Assembly: GCF_017311415.1 (NCBI RefSeq)
Contig: NZ_JAEKIS010000010.1
Coordinates: forward strand, 1 to 64,000
Origin: Salipiger abyssi
GTDB lineage: Bacteria > Pseudomonadota > Alphaproteobacteria > Rhodobacterales > Rhodobacteraceae
Length of the DNA: 64,000 bases
Direction of reading: 5' to 3'
Shown here: one piece after another, positions 17,250 to 26,367 of the stretch
Position numbering within the stretch: position 1 is the stretch's first letter
Layout of the letters: each line of letters opens with the position of its first letter
Notes under the pieces: model-generated
Told to the model about the DNA's origin: nothing
The model's database searches: none
The model's input: only the letters and a program-made list of their open reading frames with translations
Translations under genes and position numbers: made by a program

Positions 17250-20132
17250 TCAGCCCTCGTCCTTCTTGCCGTCTGCCGCCTCGGGCGCATCGGCGCGCCG
17301 CGAGGGGTCGTAATCCATGGGCTCGATATTGACCGTCTCGCCCGCGTAGCGCGCCAGCCGCGACAGGCTGTAGAGCATCAGCATCACCGCCCCCAGCACC
17401 GTCAGGAACACGCCGAGATCGAAGAGCGCCGCGGTGGCCAGCTCGAACTCCTCGAAGGGCCAGATCTGGAAATACCCGAAGGCACTGGTCAGGAAGGGCT
17501 CGCCCGCGAGCCAGGCGCCGGCGCCGGTCAGCCCGGCCACCACCACGCCCCAGCCGATCATCGCGTGGTACTCGAAGCGCTTGCGCTCCTGCGTCCAGCC
17601 AAAGCCCGAGGCCATGTACTGCATCAGCAGCGCGATGGAGATCACGAGGCCCGCGACGAACCCGCCGCCCGGCAGGTTGTGGCCGCGCAGGAAGATATAG
17701 ACACCGACCAGCGCCGCGATGGGCATCATCACGCGGGTGGCGACCACCATCATCAGCGGGTGCCGGTCCCGCGAGCGGTCGGGCGGGAAGGTCCAGTTGC
17801 GCAGCCGCCGCGAGGCGGGCCCGTCGAGCAGCGCCTCCATCAGCGCGTAGAGCGTCAGCCCGGCGATGCCCAGCACGATGATCTCGCCATAGGTGTCGTA
17901 ACCCCGGAAATCGACGAGGATCACGTTGACCACATTGGTGCCGCCGCCGCCCTTGTAGGAATTGGCGAGGTGATAGTCCGAGATCGTGCTGATATCGCGC
18001 AGCAGGAAGGCATAGGCCAGCGCCGCCACCGCGACACCCGCCGCGATGGCGATGGCGCCATCGCGGATATGCAGGGCAATCGGGCTTTCGCGCGGCGTCT
18101 CCTTGGGCAGGAAGTGCAGCGCCAGCAGCATCAGCATGACGGTGACCGTGTCGACCGAGATCTGCGTCAGCGCCAGGTCGGGCGCCGAGAGATAGACGAA
18201 GCCGAAAGAGACCATCAGCCCCACCACGCTGGTCAGGATCAGCGCGCGGAACCGGTTGCGATGCATGGTGACGGTCGCCGCCGTCGCCACCATCAGCAGC
18301 ACGAAGCCCACGGCGACCAGCGGCGGCACCGGCAGCGGTGCCCGGGTCGGCGCCGGCAGCCCGCCGCCCTGGAAGGCGGCATAGCCGAGCGCGATGGTCG
18401 CAACGGTGAAGATCGCCAGATAGCGGCTGATGGAGCCGTTATGCGCCACTTCGGTGATGAATCGCGAGCCCAGCGCGATGCGGCGGACCAGCGTGTCGAA
18501 CATCACCTTGGCCTCGGGGCGCGGCGTCGCCAGCCAGATCCGGTCAAGCGGACGGTGCAGCCAGAGCAGCACCGCGCCGCCCAACACGGCGACCATCGAC
18601 ATGAAGAGCGCCGGGGTCACGCCGTGCCAGAGCTTGAGATGCACATCCGGCGCCTCACCGGTCACCGCCAGCCCCGCCGCCTCGACGATGGGCGCGGCAA
18701 AGACCATGGGCGCGAGGCCGATCAGCACCACCAGCACCGCGAGGAAGCCCGGCGCCAGCAGCATGCCCACCGGCGGATCGTGCGGGTGATGCGGATAGTC
18801 GTCTCGCACCGGGCCAAAGAAGGTGTGGCCGATGAAGCGGAAGGAATAGGCCACCGACAGAAGCGCGCCCAGCGTCGCCAGGATGATGATTGGCCATTCG
18901 CCGCCCCACCAATGGGTATGGGCGACCTCTTCCAGCATCATCTCCTTGGACATGAAGCCGTTGAGCGGCGGGATCCCCGCCATCGACAGCGCCGCCACCA
19001 CGGCGATCAGTGCGGTCACCGGCATCAGGCTCGCCAGCCCGCCCAGCCGCTTGATGTCGCGGGTATGGGTCTCGTGATCGACGATGCCCGCGCTCATGAA
19101 GAGCGCCGCCTTGAAGGTCAGGTGGTTGAGGATGTGGAACACCGCCACCACCGCGGCCATCTTGGAGCCGAGCCCCAGCAGCATGGTCAGCAGCCCGAGG
19201 TGACTGACCGTCGAGAAGGCCAGCAGCGCCTTCAGGTCGTCCTTGAAGAGCGCGATCAGCGCGCCGATCACCATGGTGATCAGGCCCACGGTCGAGACGA
19301 TGTAGAACCATTCCTCGGTGCCCGCGAGCACCGGCCACATGCGCGCCATCAGGAAGATGCCGGCCTTCACCATCGTCGCCGAGTGCAGATAGGCCGACAC
19401 CGGCGTCGGCGCGGCCATGGCGTGCGGCAGCCAGAAATGGAACGGGAACTGCGCCGATTTGGTGAAGGCGCCGAGCAGGATCAGGATCAGCGCCGGCAGA
19501 TAATATTCCGAGGCGCGGATCTCTTCGCCATGCTGAAGGATCACGCTGAGATCGTAGCTGCCGGCGATATTGCCGAGAATCAGCATGCCCGCGATCATCG
19601 CAAGCCCCCCTGCCCCGGTCACGGTGAGCGCCATGCGGGCGCCCTGACGGCCTTCGGGCAGGTGCTTCCAATAGCCGATGAGCAGGAAGGACGACAGCGA
19701 GGTCAGCTCCCAGAACACCAGCAAAAGCAGGATGTTATCCGAGACGACAATGCCCAGCATCGCGCCCTGAAAGAGCAGAAGATAGGTATAGAACTGCCCC
19801 ATCGGATCGTCGCCCGAGAGGTAGAACCGCGCGTAGAGCGTGATCAGCAGCCCCATGCCGAGGATCATGCCGGCAAAGAGCAGCCCCAGCCCGTCGAGCA
19901 TGAAATTGGCGTTCAGCCCCAGCGCCGGCAGCCAGTCGAACTTTGCGGTGACGGTGCCCCCGTCCAGCACGCCGGGTGCCATCACGCCGAGGAACACGAG
20001 AGCGAGAACGGTCGGAACCGCGGTGAAGGTGGCGCATGCGTTGCGCCCCGCCCGGATCATCAGCCCCGGCACCAGCGCACCGATAAAGGGCAATAAGACC
20101 ATTACGGGCAGAAGTCCGCTGCCTGACACCAT
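17250..20132 (-). CDS. mrpA: Na+(K+)/H+ antiporter fused subunits A and B
   Basis: This 960-aa protein combines a NuoL-like MrpA part (residues ~1-600, with LVFWELTSLSSFLLIGYW and HSATMVKAGIFLMAR), an MrpA C-terminal NuoJ-like region (~620-760), and an MrpB domain (~800-940, with TRVMMPIAALVGVYIFLRG and GGGFVAGLVISIALLMQYMASG). Fusion of A and B is the group-2 or Pha type known in rhizobia and rhodobacteria. It leads the operon, which probably supports pH and sodium or potassium homeostasis. Confidence 0.95.
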   Translation of the reverse strand: MVSGSGLLPVMVLLPFIGALVPGLMIRAGRNACATFTAVPTVLALVFLGVMAPGVLDGGTVTAKFDWLPALGLNANFMLDGLGLLFAGMILGMGLLITLYARFYLSGDDPMGQFYTYLLLFQGAMLGIVVSDNILLLLVFWELTSLSSFLLIGYWKHLPEGRQGARMALTVTGAGGLAMIAGMLILGNIAGSYDLSVILQHGEEIRASEYYLPALILILLGAFTKSAQFPFHFWLPHAMAAPTPVSAYLHSATMVKAGIFLMARMWPVLAGTEEWFYIVSTVGLITMVIGALIALFKDDLKALLAFSTVSHLGLLTMLLGLGSKMAAVVAVFHILNHLTFKAALFMSAGIVDHETHTRDIKRLGGLASLMPVTALIAVVAALSMAGIPPLNGFMSKEMMLEEVAHTHWWGGEWPIIILATLGALLSVAYSFRFIGHTFFGPVRDDYPHHPHDPPVGMLLAPGFLAVLVVLIGLAPMVFAAPIVEAAGLAVTGEAPDVHLKLWHGVTPALFMSMVAVLGGAVLLWLHRPLDRIWLATPRPEAKVMFDTLVRRIALGSRFITEVAHNGSISRYLAIFTVATIALGYAAFQGGGLPAPTRAPLPVPPLVAVGFVLLMVATAATVTMHRNRFRALILTSVVGLMVSFGFVYLSAPDLALTQISVDTVTVMLMLLALHFLPKETPRESPIALHIRDGAIAIAAGVAVAALAYAFLLRDISTISDYHLANSYKGGGGTNVVNVILVDFRGYDTYGEIIVLGIAGLTLYALMEALLDGPASRRLRNWTFPPDRSRDRHPLMMVVATRVMMPIAALVGVYIFLRGHNLPGGGFVAGLVISIALLMQYMASGFGWTQERKRFEYHAMIGWGVVVAGLTGAGAWLAGEPFLTSAFGYFQIWPFEEFELATAALFDLGVFLTVLGAVMLMLYSLSRLARYAGETVNIEPMDYDPSRRADAPEAADGKKDEG

Positions 20133-20377
20133 CCCTGTTCCTTCGTCTTGTCCGCCTGCGCCTGACCGGGGGCCGAGGGGCGGAAGTTGTCCCGGTATCG
20201 TCTTGTTAAGGAGTTACTATGTATTCTGAAAGATTATTCAATATTTGCCCCCGGAAAACCGTCCTTCGTTAGCGATCACGGCGCCGTCTCGTTTTGCCCC
20301 CTATTAACATGTCAGCGCATTGGCCCGGATGTGACTTTCCTGTTACAGATCGTCAGGACCATTTTCGATAGAAAATC
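20133..20377. other. Divergent intergenic region between mrpA and the LysR-type gene
   Basis: This gap of 245 bp is more AT-rich than its surroundings and must contain promoters for both directions. A dyad ATTTTC-GATA-GAAAAT (20361-20376) lies directly against the LysR start codon at 20378, overlapping where a ribosome-binding site should be. No purine-rich Shine-Dalgarno is visible there, so the lysR transcript may be leaderless or self-regulated through this dyad. Nothing else is recognised. Confidence 0.5.
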
Positions 20378-21268
20378 ATGATCGCAAAACTGGAAATGCT
20401 TATCGCGCTGGCACGGGAACGTCATTTCGGCCGCGCTGCCGAAAGCCTCGGCATCACCCAGCCCACCCTGTCGACCGGCATCCGCCAGCTCGAAGAGCAG
20501 CTCGGGGTCAAGCTGGTGAGCCGCGGCTCGCGCTTTGGCGGGCTGACGCCGGAAGGCCAGCGCGCGCTGATCCGGGCGCGGCAGATCGTTGGCGACACGC
20601 GGCGGCTGCGCGAGGAAATGCGCGCCTCGCGCGAGGGGCTGGCGGGGCATCTGCGGCTTGCGGTCATCCCCACGGCGCTGACCTGGGCCTCGCGGCTGGT
20701 CACAGGTTTTGCCGCAAGGCACCCGAATGTGAGCTTTACCGTGCTGTCGCGCGCCTCCGCGGAGATCCTGTCGATGCTCGACGATCTCGAGATCGACGCC
20801 GGGATTTCCTATCTCGACAACGAGCCGCTGGGCCGGGTGACCACGCGACTTCTCTACCGCGAATCCTACACGCTGGTCTGCCGCCCCGATCATCCCTTTG
20901 CCGAGGGCGAGGCCATCGGCTGGGGCGCGCTGGGAGAGGCGCGGCTCTGCCTGCTGACGCCGGACATGCAGAACCGCCGGATCATCAACCGGCATTTCAT
21001 GGAGGCGGGTGTGGGCCCCGCCGCGCTCATCGAATCGAACTCCACGGTGATGCTGGCGGCCAATGTTCTGCACGGCGACTGGGTGACGATCCTGCCCGAC
21101 CACCTGGCCCGTTTTCTCTGCGAGGGCAAGCCGCTGGCGGTGGTGCCCCTGCGCGAAAGCGGCGCGGCCCCCGCCGTGGGCCTCATCGCGCCGCATCAGG
21201 AACCCTATACCCCCGTGCTGCAAGCGCTTTTGAGCGAGGCAGAGGGGCTGACGGTGGAGAAAGTTTGA
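20378..21268 (+). CDS. LysR-family transcriptional regulator, likely of the formate dehydrogenase operon
   Basis: This 296-aa regulator has an N-terminal winged helix-turn-helix (FGRAAESLGITQPTLSTGIRQLEEQLG, residues ~17-44) and a type-2 periplasmic-binding-like effector domain. Regulators of this kind commonly precede fds operons, and it is transcribed in the same direction 92 bp before fdsG. A perfect inverted repeat in that gap is a plausible binding site. The effector is unknown. Confidence 0.88.
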   Translation: MIAKLEMLIALARERHFGRAAESLGITQPTLSTGIRQLEEQLGVKLVSRGSRFGGLTPEGQRALIRARQIVGDTRRLREEMRASREGLAGHLRLAVIPTALTWASRLVTGFAARHPNVSFTVLSRASAEILSMLDDLEIDAGISYLDNEPLGRVTTRLLYRESYTLVCRPDHPFAEGEAIGWGALGEARLCLLTPDMQNRRIINRHFMEAGVGPAALIESNSTVMLAANVLHGDWVTILPDHLARFLCEGKPLAVVPLRESGAAPAVGLIAPHQEPYTPVLQALLSEAEGLTVEKV

Positions 21269-21279
21269 TTGAACTTCTC

Positions 21280-21302
21280 TATCGTTTGACGGAACAACGA
21301 TA
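21280..21302. promoter_or_regulatory. Candidate LysR-type operator upstream of fdsG
   Basis: TATCGTT (21280-21286) and AACGATA (21296-21302) form a perfect 7-bp inverted repeat with a 9-nt spacer, 59 bp before the fdsG start. Its size and place suit a LysR-type recognition box. Binding is inferred. Confidence 0.5.
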
Positions 21303-21360
21303 TTGAATCGACAATCAAGGGTCTGGCACAAAGGGGCACATTTCTGGGAGAGAAGCCCGC

Positions 21361-21828
21361 ATGCGCCACTCAAACCCCACGCCGGACGAGGTCCGCGCCC
21401 TGATCGACGCCGAGCTGCACCGCGAAGGGCCTCTGCTGCCGATCCTGCACGCGATCCAGCACACCTATGACCATGTGCCCGAAATGGCGCTGCCGCTGAT
21501 CGCCGAGGCGCTCAACCTGACGCGCGCCGAGGTGCACGGGGTGATGTCCTTCTACCACGATTTCCGCAAGGCCCCCACCGGGCGGCATGTGGTCAAGATC
21601 TGCCGCGCCGAGGCCTGCCAGTCGATGGGTGCCAATGCGCTCAGCCAGGCGGTGCTGGACAAGCTGGGGCTGGACTGGGGCGGCACCACACCGGACGGGT
21701 CGGTGACGGTCGAGCCGGTCTATTGCCTGGGGCTCTGCGCCTGCGCACCGGCAGCAATGGTGGACGGCAAGCTGATCGGCCGGGCCGACGCGGCGCGGCT
21801 CTCTGCGGAACTGGAGGGCGCGGCATGA
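21361..21828 (+). CDS. fdsG: NAD-dependent formate dehydrogenase gamma subunit
   Basis: This 155-aa NuoE-like thioredoxin-fold subunit holds one [2Fe-2S] cluster. Ligands are in CRAEACQSMGA (CX4C) and CLGLCACAPAAMVDGKL (CX3C). In the soluble formate dehydrogenase it passes electrons with FdsB towards NAD+. It is the first structural gene; its stop overlaps the fdsB start by 4 nt. Confidence 0.95.
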   Translation: MRHSNPTPDEVRALIDAELHREGPLLPILHAIQHTYDHVPEMALPLIAEALNLTRAEVHGVMSFYHDFRKAPTGRHVVKICRAEACQSMGANALSQAVLDKLGLDWGGTTPDGSVTVEPVYCLGLCACAPAAMVDGKLIGRADAARLSAELEGAA

Positions 21829-23345
21829 AGATCTGGGTGCCCATGGACAGCGCCGCCAAGGCGCTGGGTGCGGATGAGGTCGCCGAGGCGATCCGCGCCG
21901 AAGCCGAAAAACGCGGTGTGGAGGTCGAGATCGCCCGCAACGGCACGCGCGGCATGATCTGGCTGGAGCCGCTGGTCGAGGTGGAAACCGAGGCCGGCCG
22001 CATGGCCTTTGGCCCGATGAGCCCCGCCGATGTGCCGGCGCTCTTCGAGGAGACCCATCCCAAGGCGCTGGGTCTCACCGAAGAGCTCGACTGGATGAAG
22101 CGCCAGACGCGCCTCACATTCGCCCGCTGCGGCGTGACCGACCCGCTGTCGCTGGCGGAGTACGAGGCCAATGGCGGCCTTGCCGGGCTGCGCCGGGCGC
22201 TGACCATGAGCGGCGAAGAGATCACCGATGAGGTCAAGCTCTCGGGCCTGCGCGGGCGCGGCGGCGCGGGCTTCCCGACGGGGATCAAGTGGGACACGGT
22301 GCGCATGGCGCATGCGGACCGCAAATACATCGTCTGCAACGCCGATGAGGGCGACAGCGGCACCTTTGCCGACCGCATGATCATCGAGGGCGACCCGTTC
22401 TGCCTGATCGAGGGCATGGCCATCGCCGGGATCGGTGTCGGCGCGACCATGGGCTATGTCTATCTGCGCTCGGAATATCCCGATGCCATCGCGGTGCTCA
22501 GCCGCGCCATCGAGATCGCCCGCGACGCCGGGGTTCTGGGGACGGATGTGCTGGGCTCGGGCAAGGCCTATGACATGGAGGTCCGCGTGGGCGCGGGCGC
22601 CTATGTCTGCGGCGAGGAGACCTCGCTGCTGAACTCGCTAGAGGGCAAGCGCGGCGTGGTGCGCGCCAAGCCGCCGCTGCCGGCGCTGGAAGGCGCCTTC
22701 GGCAAGCCCACCGTGGTGAACAACGTGATCTCGCTGGCCACCGTGCCGGTGATTTTCGAGAAGGGCGCCGAGCATTACGCGAATTTCGGGCTGGGCCGCT
22801 CGAAAGGCACGATCCCGTTGCAGATCGCCGGCAATGTGCGCCATGGCGGGCTGTTCGAAACCGCCTTCGGCATGAAGCTGGGCGCGATTGTCGAGGATCT
22901 GGGCGGCGGCACCGCCTCGGGCCGCGCGGTCAAGGCGGTGCAGGTGGGCGGGCCGCTGGGCGCCTATCTGAGCCCCGATCAGTTCGACACGCCCTTCGGC
23001 TACGAGGAATTCGACGGCCAGGGCGCGCTCATTGGCCATGCCGGGCTGGTGGTGTTCGACGACAGCGCCGACATGCTGGGGATGGCGCGCTTTGCCATGG
23101 AATTCTGCGCGGTGGAGAGCTGCGGGAAATGCACGCCGTGCCGGATCGGCGCGGTGCGCGGCGTCGAGACGCTGGACCGGATCGCGGCGGGCGACGCAGC
23201 GGCGATCCCGCTGCTGACCGATCTCTGCGAGACCATGCAGGACGGATCGCTCTGCGCGCTTGGCGGCTTTACCCCCTACCCGGTGATGTCGGCGCTGCGG
23301 CTCTTCCCCGAAGAGTTCGGCGCGGTGAAGGAAGCGGCGGAATGA
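21825..23345 (+). CDS. fdsB: NAD-dependent formate dehydrogenase beta subunit (FMN/NADH-binding)
   Basis: This 506-aa NuoF-like subunit has a thioredoxin-like N-terminal part, LRGRGGAGFPTGIKW and NADEGDSGTF for NADH/FMN binding, GAGAYVCGEETSLLNSLEG, and the [4Fe-4S] ligands ESCGKCTPCRIG. It reduces NAD+ with electrons from formate oxidation. The start at 21825 is chosen for the ATGA overlap with fdsG. A GC-rich hairpin element follows before fdsA. Confidence 0.96.
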   Translation: MKIWVPMDSAAKALGADEVAEAIRAEAEKRGVEVEIARNGTRGMIWLEPLVEVETEAGRMAFGPMSPADVPALFEETHPKALGLTEELDWMKRQTRLTFARCGVTDPLSLAEYEANGGLAGLRRALTMSGEEITDEVKLSGLRGRGGAGFPTGIKWDTVRMAHADRKYIVCNADEGDSGTFADRMIIEGDPFCLIEGMAIAGIGVGATMGYVYLRSEYPDAIAVLSRAIEIARDAGVLGTDVLGSGKAYDMEVRVGAGAYVCGEETSLLNSLEGKRGVVRAKPPLPALEGAFGKPTVVNNVISLATVPVIFEKGAEHYANFGLGRSKGTIPLQIAGNVRHGGLFETAFGMKLGAIVEDLGGGTASGRAVKAVQVGGPLGAYLSPDQFDTPFGYEEFDGQGALIGHAGLVVFDDSADMLGMARFAMEFCAVESCGKCTPCRIGAVRGVETLDRIAAGDAAAIPLLTDLCETMQDGSLCALGGFTPYPVMSALRLFPEEFGAVKEAAE

Positions 23346-23377
23346 GCGGTTTCGCCTCGCTGACGCGAGACGACTCG

Positions 23378-23412
23378 CCGGGGGCTCTGCCCCCGGACCC
23401 CCGGGATATTTT
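23378..23412. repeat. GC-rich hairpin element inside the fds operon
   Basis: CCGGGGGC (23378-23385) pairs with GCCCCCGG (23389-23396) across a 3-nt loop, followed by ACCCCCGGGATATTTT. Elements of this form (GC-rich stem, CCC run, ATATTTT) are frequent between genes in rhodobacteria and look like intrinsic terminators. Here it lies in the 97-bp gap between fdsB and fdsA. Confidence 0.6.
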
Positions 23413-23442
23413 GAGCCAATGGAAACTGCGGGAGGACGAAAG

Positions 23443-26364
23443 ATGAAAGATTTCATCATTCCCTGGGACGACCGGGATATGGGCACGCCCGCGAAAAGCG
23501 GCAAGCCCGTGCATCTGACCATCGACGGCATCGACGTGACGGTGCCCGCCGGCACCTCGGTGATGCGCGCGGCGGCGGAGGCGGGCATCGCGGTGCCGAA
23601 GCTCTGCGCCACCGACAGTCTCGACGCTTTCGGCTCCTGCCGGCTCTGCGTGGTCGAGATCGAGGGGCGGCGCGGCACGCCGGCCTCCTGCACCACACCG
23701 GTGCATGCGGGCATGGTGGTGCATACGCAATCCTCGAAGGTGAAGAAGATCCGCAAGGGGGTGATGGAGCTCTACGTCTCCGACCACCCGCTGGACTGCC
23801 TGACCTGCGCCGCCAATGGCGATTGCGAATTGCAGGACATGGCCGGCATGGTGGGGCTGCGCGACGTGCGCTACACGCCGGGCGACAACCATTTCGACCC
23901 GTCGGGCAGCGGCGCGCGCTCGCAATCCGAGGCGCGGCTGCGGATGCCCGAGGGCGAGGCCAATCCGCGCTATATCGCGAAGGATCAGAGCAACCCCTAT
24001 TTCACTTACGATCCCAGCAAATGCATCGTCTGCTCGCGCTGTGTGCGGGCCTGCGAGGAGGTGCAGGGCACCTTTGCGCTGACGATTCAAGGGCGCGGGT
24101 TCGAGAGCCGCGTCTCGGCAGGCATGGCGGGGGACGATTTCCTGAGCTCCGACTGCGTGAGCTGCGGCGCCTGCGTGCAGGCCTGCCCGACCGCGACGCT
24201 TCAGGAGAAGAGCGTCGCCGAGCTCGGCACGCCGGATCGCGAGCTGGTGACCACCTGCGCCTATTGCGGCGTCGGCTGTTCCTTCAAGGCGGAGCTGAAC
24301 GGCGACGAGCTGGTGCGCATGACGCCTTGGAAGCACGGCAAGGCGAACCGGGGGCATAGCTGCGTCAAGGGCCGCTTTGCCTATGGCTATGCCGAGCATC
24401 CCGACCGCATCCTCAACCCGATGATCCGCGACCGCATCGAGGATCCGTGGCGCGAGGTGAGCTGGGAAGAGGCGCTGTCCTTTGCCGCGGGCCGTCTGAA
24501 AGCCATTCAGGAGAAGCACGGGCGCAAGAGCGTCGGCGTGATCACCTCCAGCCGCTGCACCAATGAGGAAACCTATCTGGTGCAGAAGCTCACCCGCGCG
24601 GTGTTCATGAACAACAACACCGATACCTGCGCCCGGGTCTGCCATTCGCCCACAGGCTACGGGCTGGGCCAGACCTATGGCACCTCCGCCGGCACGCAGG
24701 ATTTCGACTCGGTCGAGCAGGTGGATGTGGCGGTGGTGATCGGCGCCAACCCGACCGACGGCCACCCGGTCTTTGCCTCACGGCTGAAGAAACGGCTGCG
24801 TCAGGGCGCCAAGCTAATCGTGATCGACCCGCGCCGCATCGACCTGGTGAAATCGGCGCATATCGCGGCGTCGCATCACCTGGCGCTGACGCCGGGCACC
24901 AATGTGGCCGTGGTGACCGCGCTGGCGCATGTGATCGTGACCGAGAAGCTCTATGACGAGGCGTTCATCCGCGCGCGCTGCGACTGGGACGAGTTCATGG
25001 CCTATGCGGAGTTCGTCTCCGAAAAGCGCCACGCGCCCGAAAGCACCGCGCTGCTCACCGGCGTGAACGCGCAGGAGCTGCGCGCGGCAGCGCGGCTTTA
25101 TGCGCAGGGCGGCAACGGGGCGATCTATTACGGGCTGGGCGTGACCGAGCATTCGCAGGGCTCGACCACGGTCATGGGGCTCGCCAACCTCGCCATGATG
25201 ACCGGCAATATCGGCCGCGAGGGTGTGGGCGTGAACCCGCTGCGCGGGCAGAACAACGTGCAGGGCTCCTGCGACATGGGCTCCTTCCCGCATGAGCTGC
25301 CGGGCTATCGCCATGTGAAGCTGCCCGAGGTGCGCAAGGTCTTTGAAGACGCCTGGGGCGTGCCGATCGACCCGGAGCCGGGGCTGCGCATCCCGAACAT
25401 GCTGGATGCCGCCGTGGACGGGACCTTCCGGGGGCTCTACTGCCAGGGTGAGGACATCCTGCAATCGGACCCGGACACCAAGCATGTGGCGGCGGGGCTG
25501 GCGGCAATGGACTGCGTCATCGTGCATGACCTCTTCCTGAACGAGACGGCGAATTACGCGCATGTCTTCCTGCCCGGCTCGTCCTTCCTGGAGAAGAACG
25601 GCACCTTCACCAATGCCGAGCGCCGCATCAACCGCGTGCGCAAGGTCATGGCGCCGAAGAACGGCTATGAGGATTGGGAAGTCACTCAATTGCTCGCCAA
25701 TGCCATGGGCGCCGGCTGGGCCTATACCCACCCCGAACAGATCATGGCCGAGATCGCGGCCACCACGCCGAGCTTTGCCGGGGTGACCTACGATCTGCTG
25801 GAGGAGAAGGGCTCGGTGCAGTGGCCCTGCAACGAAGAGCATCCCGAGGGCACGCCGCTCATGCATGTGGACGGGTTCGTGCGCGGCAAGGGGCGGTTCA
25901 TCGTCACCGAATATGTGGCAACGGATGAAAAGACCGGCCCGCGCTTCCCGCTGCTGCTGACCACCGGGCGCATCCTGTCGCAGTACAATGTCGGCGCGCA
26001 GACACGGCGCACCGCGAACAGCGTCTGGCACGAGCAGGATCTGCTGGAGATCCACCCGCACGATGCCGAGAACCGCGGGCTGAAGGAGGGCGACTGGGTG
26101 AAGCTCGCCAGCCGCTCGGGCGAGACGACGCTGCGCGCCAAGATCACCGACCGGGTGTCGCCCGGCGTGGTCTATACCACCTTCCACCACCCGGACACGC
26201 AGGCCAATGTGGTCACCACCGATTTCTCGGACTGGGCCACCAACTGCCCGGAATACAAGGTGACGGCGGTGCAGGTCGCGCCCTCCAACGGGCCGTCGGA
26301 CTGGCAGGAAGACTATGCCGCGCAGGCCGAGCGCGCGCGGCGAATCCTGCCGGCGGCGGAGTAA
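23443..26364 (+). CDS. fdsA: NAD-dependent formate dehydrogenase catalytic alpha subunit
   Basis: This 973-aa molybdenum enzyme oxidises formate to CO2. In order it has a [2Fe-2S] ferredoxin domain (GSCRLCVVEIEG), a NuoG-like His/Cys cluster region (HPLDCLTCAANGDCELQ), two [4Fe-4S] sites (CIVCSRCVRACEEVQG and CVSCGACVQACPT), a further [4Fe-4S] site opening the molybdopterin domain (CAYCGVGCSF), and the bis-MGD body. The metal ligand is cysteine, in ARVCHSPTGYG, not selenocysteine. The start at 23443 has GGAGGA upstream. Confidence 0.97.
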   Translation: MKDFIIPWDDRDMGTPAKSGKPVHLTIDGIDVTVPAGTSVMRAAAEAGIAVPKLCATDSLDAFGSCRLCVVEIEGRRGTPASCTTPVHAGMVVHTQSSKVKKIRKGVMELYVSDHPLDCLTCAANGDCELQDMAGMVGLRDVRYTPGDNHFDPSGSGARSQSEARLRMPEGEANPRYIAKDQSNPYFTYDPSKCIVCSRCVRACEEVQGTFALTIQGRGFESRVSAGMAGDDFLSSDCVSCGACVQACPTATLQEKSVAELGTPDRELVTTCAYCGVGCSFKAELNGDELVRMTPWKHGKANRGHSCVKGRFAYGYAEHPDRILNPMIRDRIEDPWREVSWEEALSFAAGRLKAIQEKHGRKSVGVITSSRCTNEETYLVQKLTRAVFMNNNTDTCARVCHSPTGYGLGQTYGTSAGTQDFDSVEQVDVAVVIGANPTDGHPVFASRLKKRLRQGAKLIVIDPRRIDLVKSAHIAASHHLALTPGTNVAVVTALAHVIVTEKLYDEAFIRARCDWDEFMAYAEFVSEKRHAPESTALLTGVNAQELRAAARLYAQGGNGAIYYGLGVTEHSQGSTTVMGLANLAMMTGNIGREGVGVNPLRGQNNVQGSCDMGSFPHELPGYRHVKLPEVRKVFEDAWGVPIDPEPGLRIPNMLDAAVDGTFRGLYCQGEDILQSDPDTKHVAAGLAAMDCVIVHDLFLNETANYAHVFLPGSSFLEKNGTFTNAERRINRVRKVMAPKNGYEDWEVTQLLANAMGAGWAYTHPEQIMAEIAATTPSFAGVTYDLLEEKGSVQWPCNEEHPEGTPLMHVDGFVRGKGRFIVTEYVATDEKTGPRFPLLLTTGRILSQYNVGAQTRRTANSVWHEQDLLEIHPHDAENRGLKEGDWVKLASRSGETTLRAKITDRVSPGVVYTTFHHPDTQANVVTTDFSDWATNCPEYKVTAVQVAPSNGPSDWQEDYAAQAERARRILPAAE

Positions 26365-26367
26365 GCC

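Noticed and set aside
14898-20096. Very long plus-strand frames (720 and 843 codons) opposite the Mrp genes
   Set aside because: Extremely His/Arg/Gln-rich translations without domains; they mirror the codon bias of the antisense, well-supported antiporter genes.
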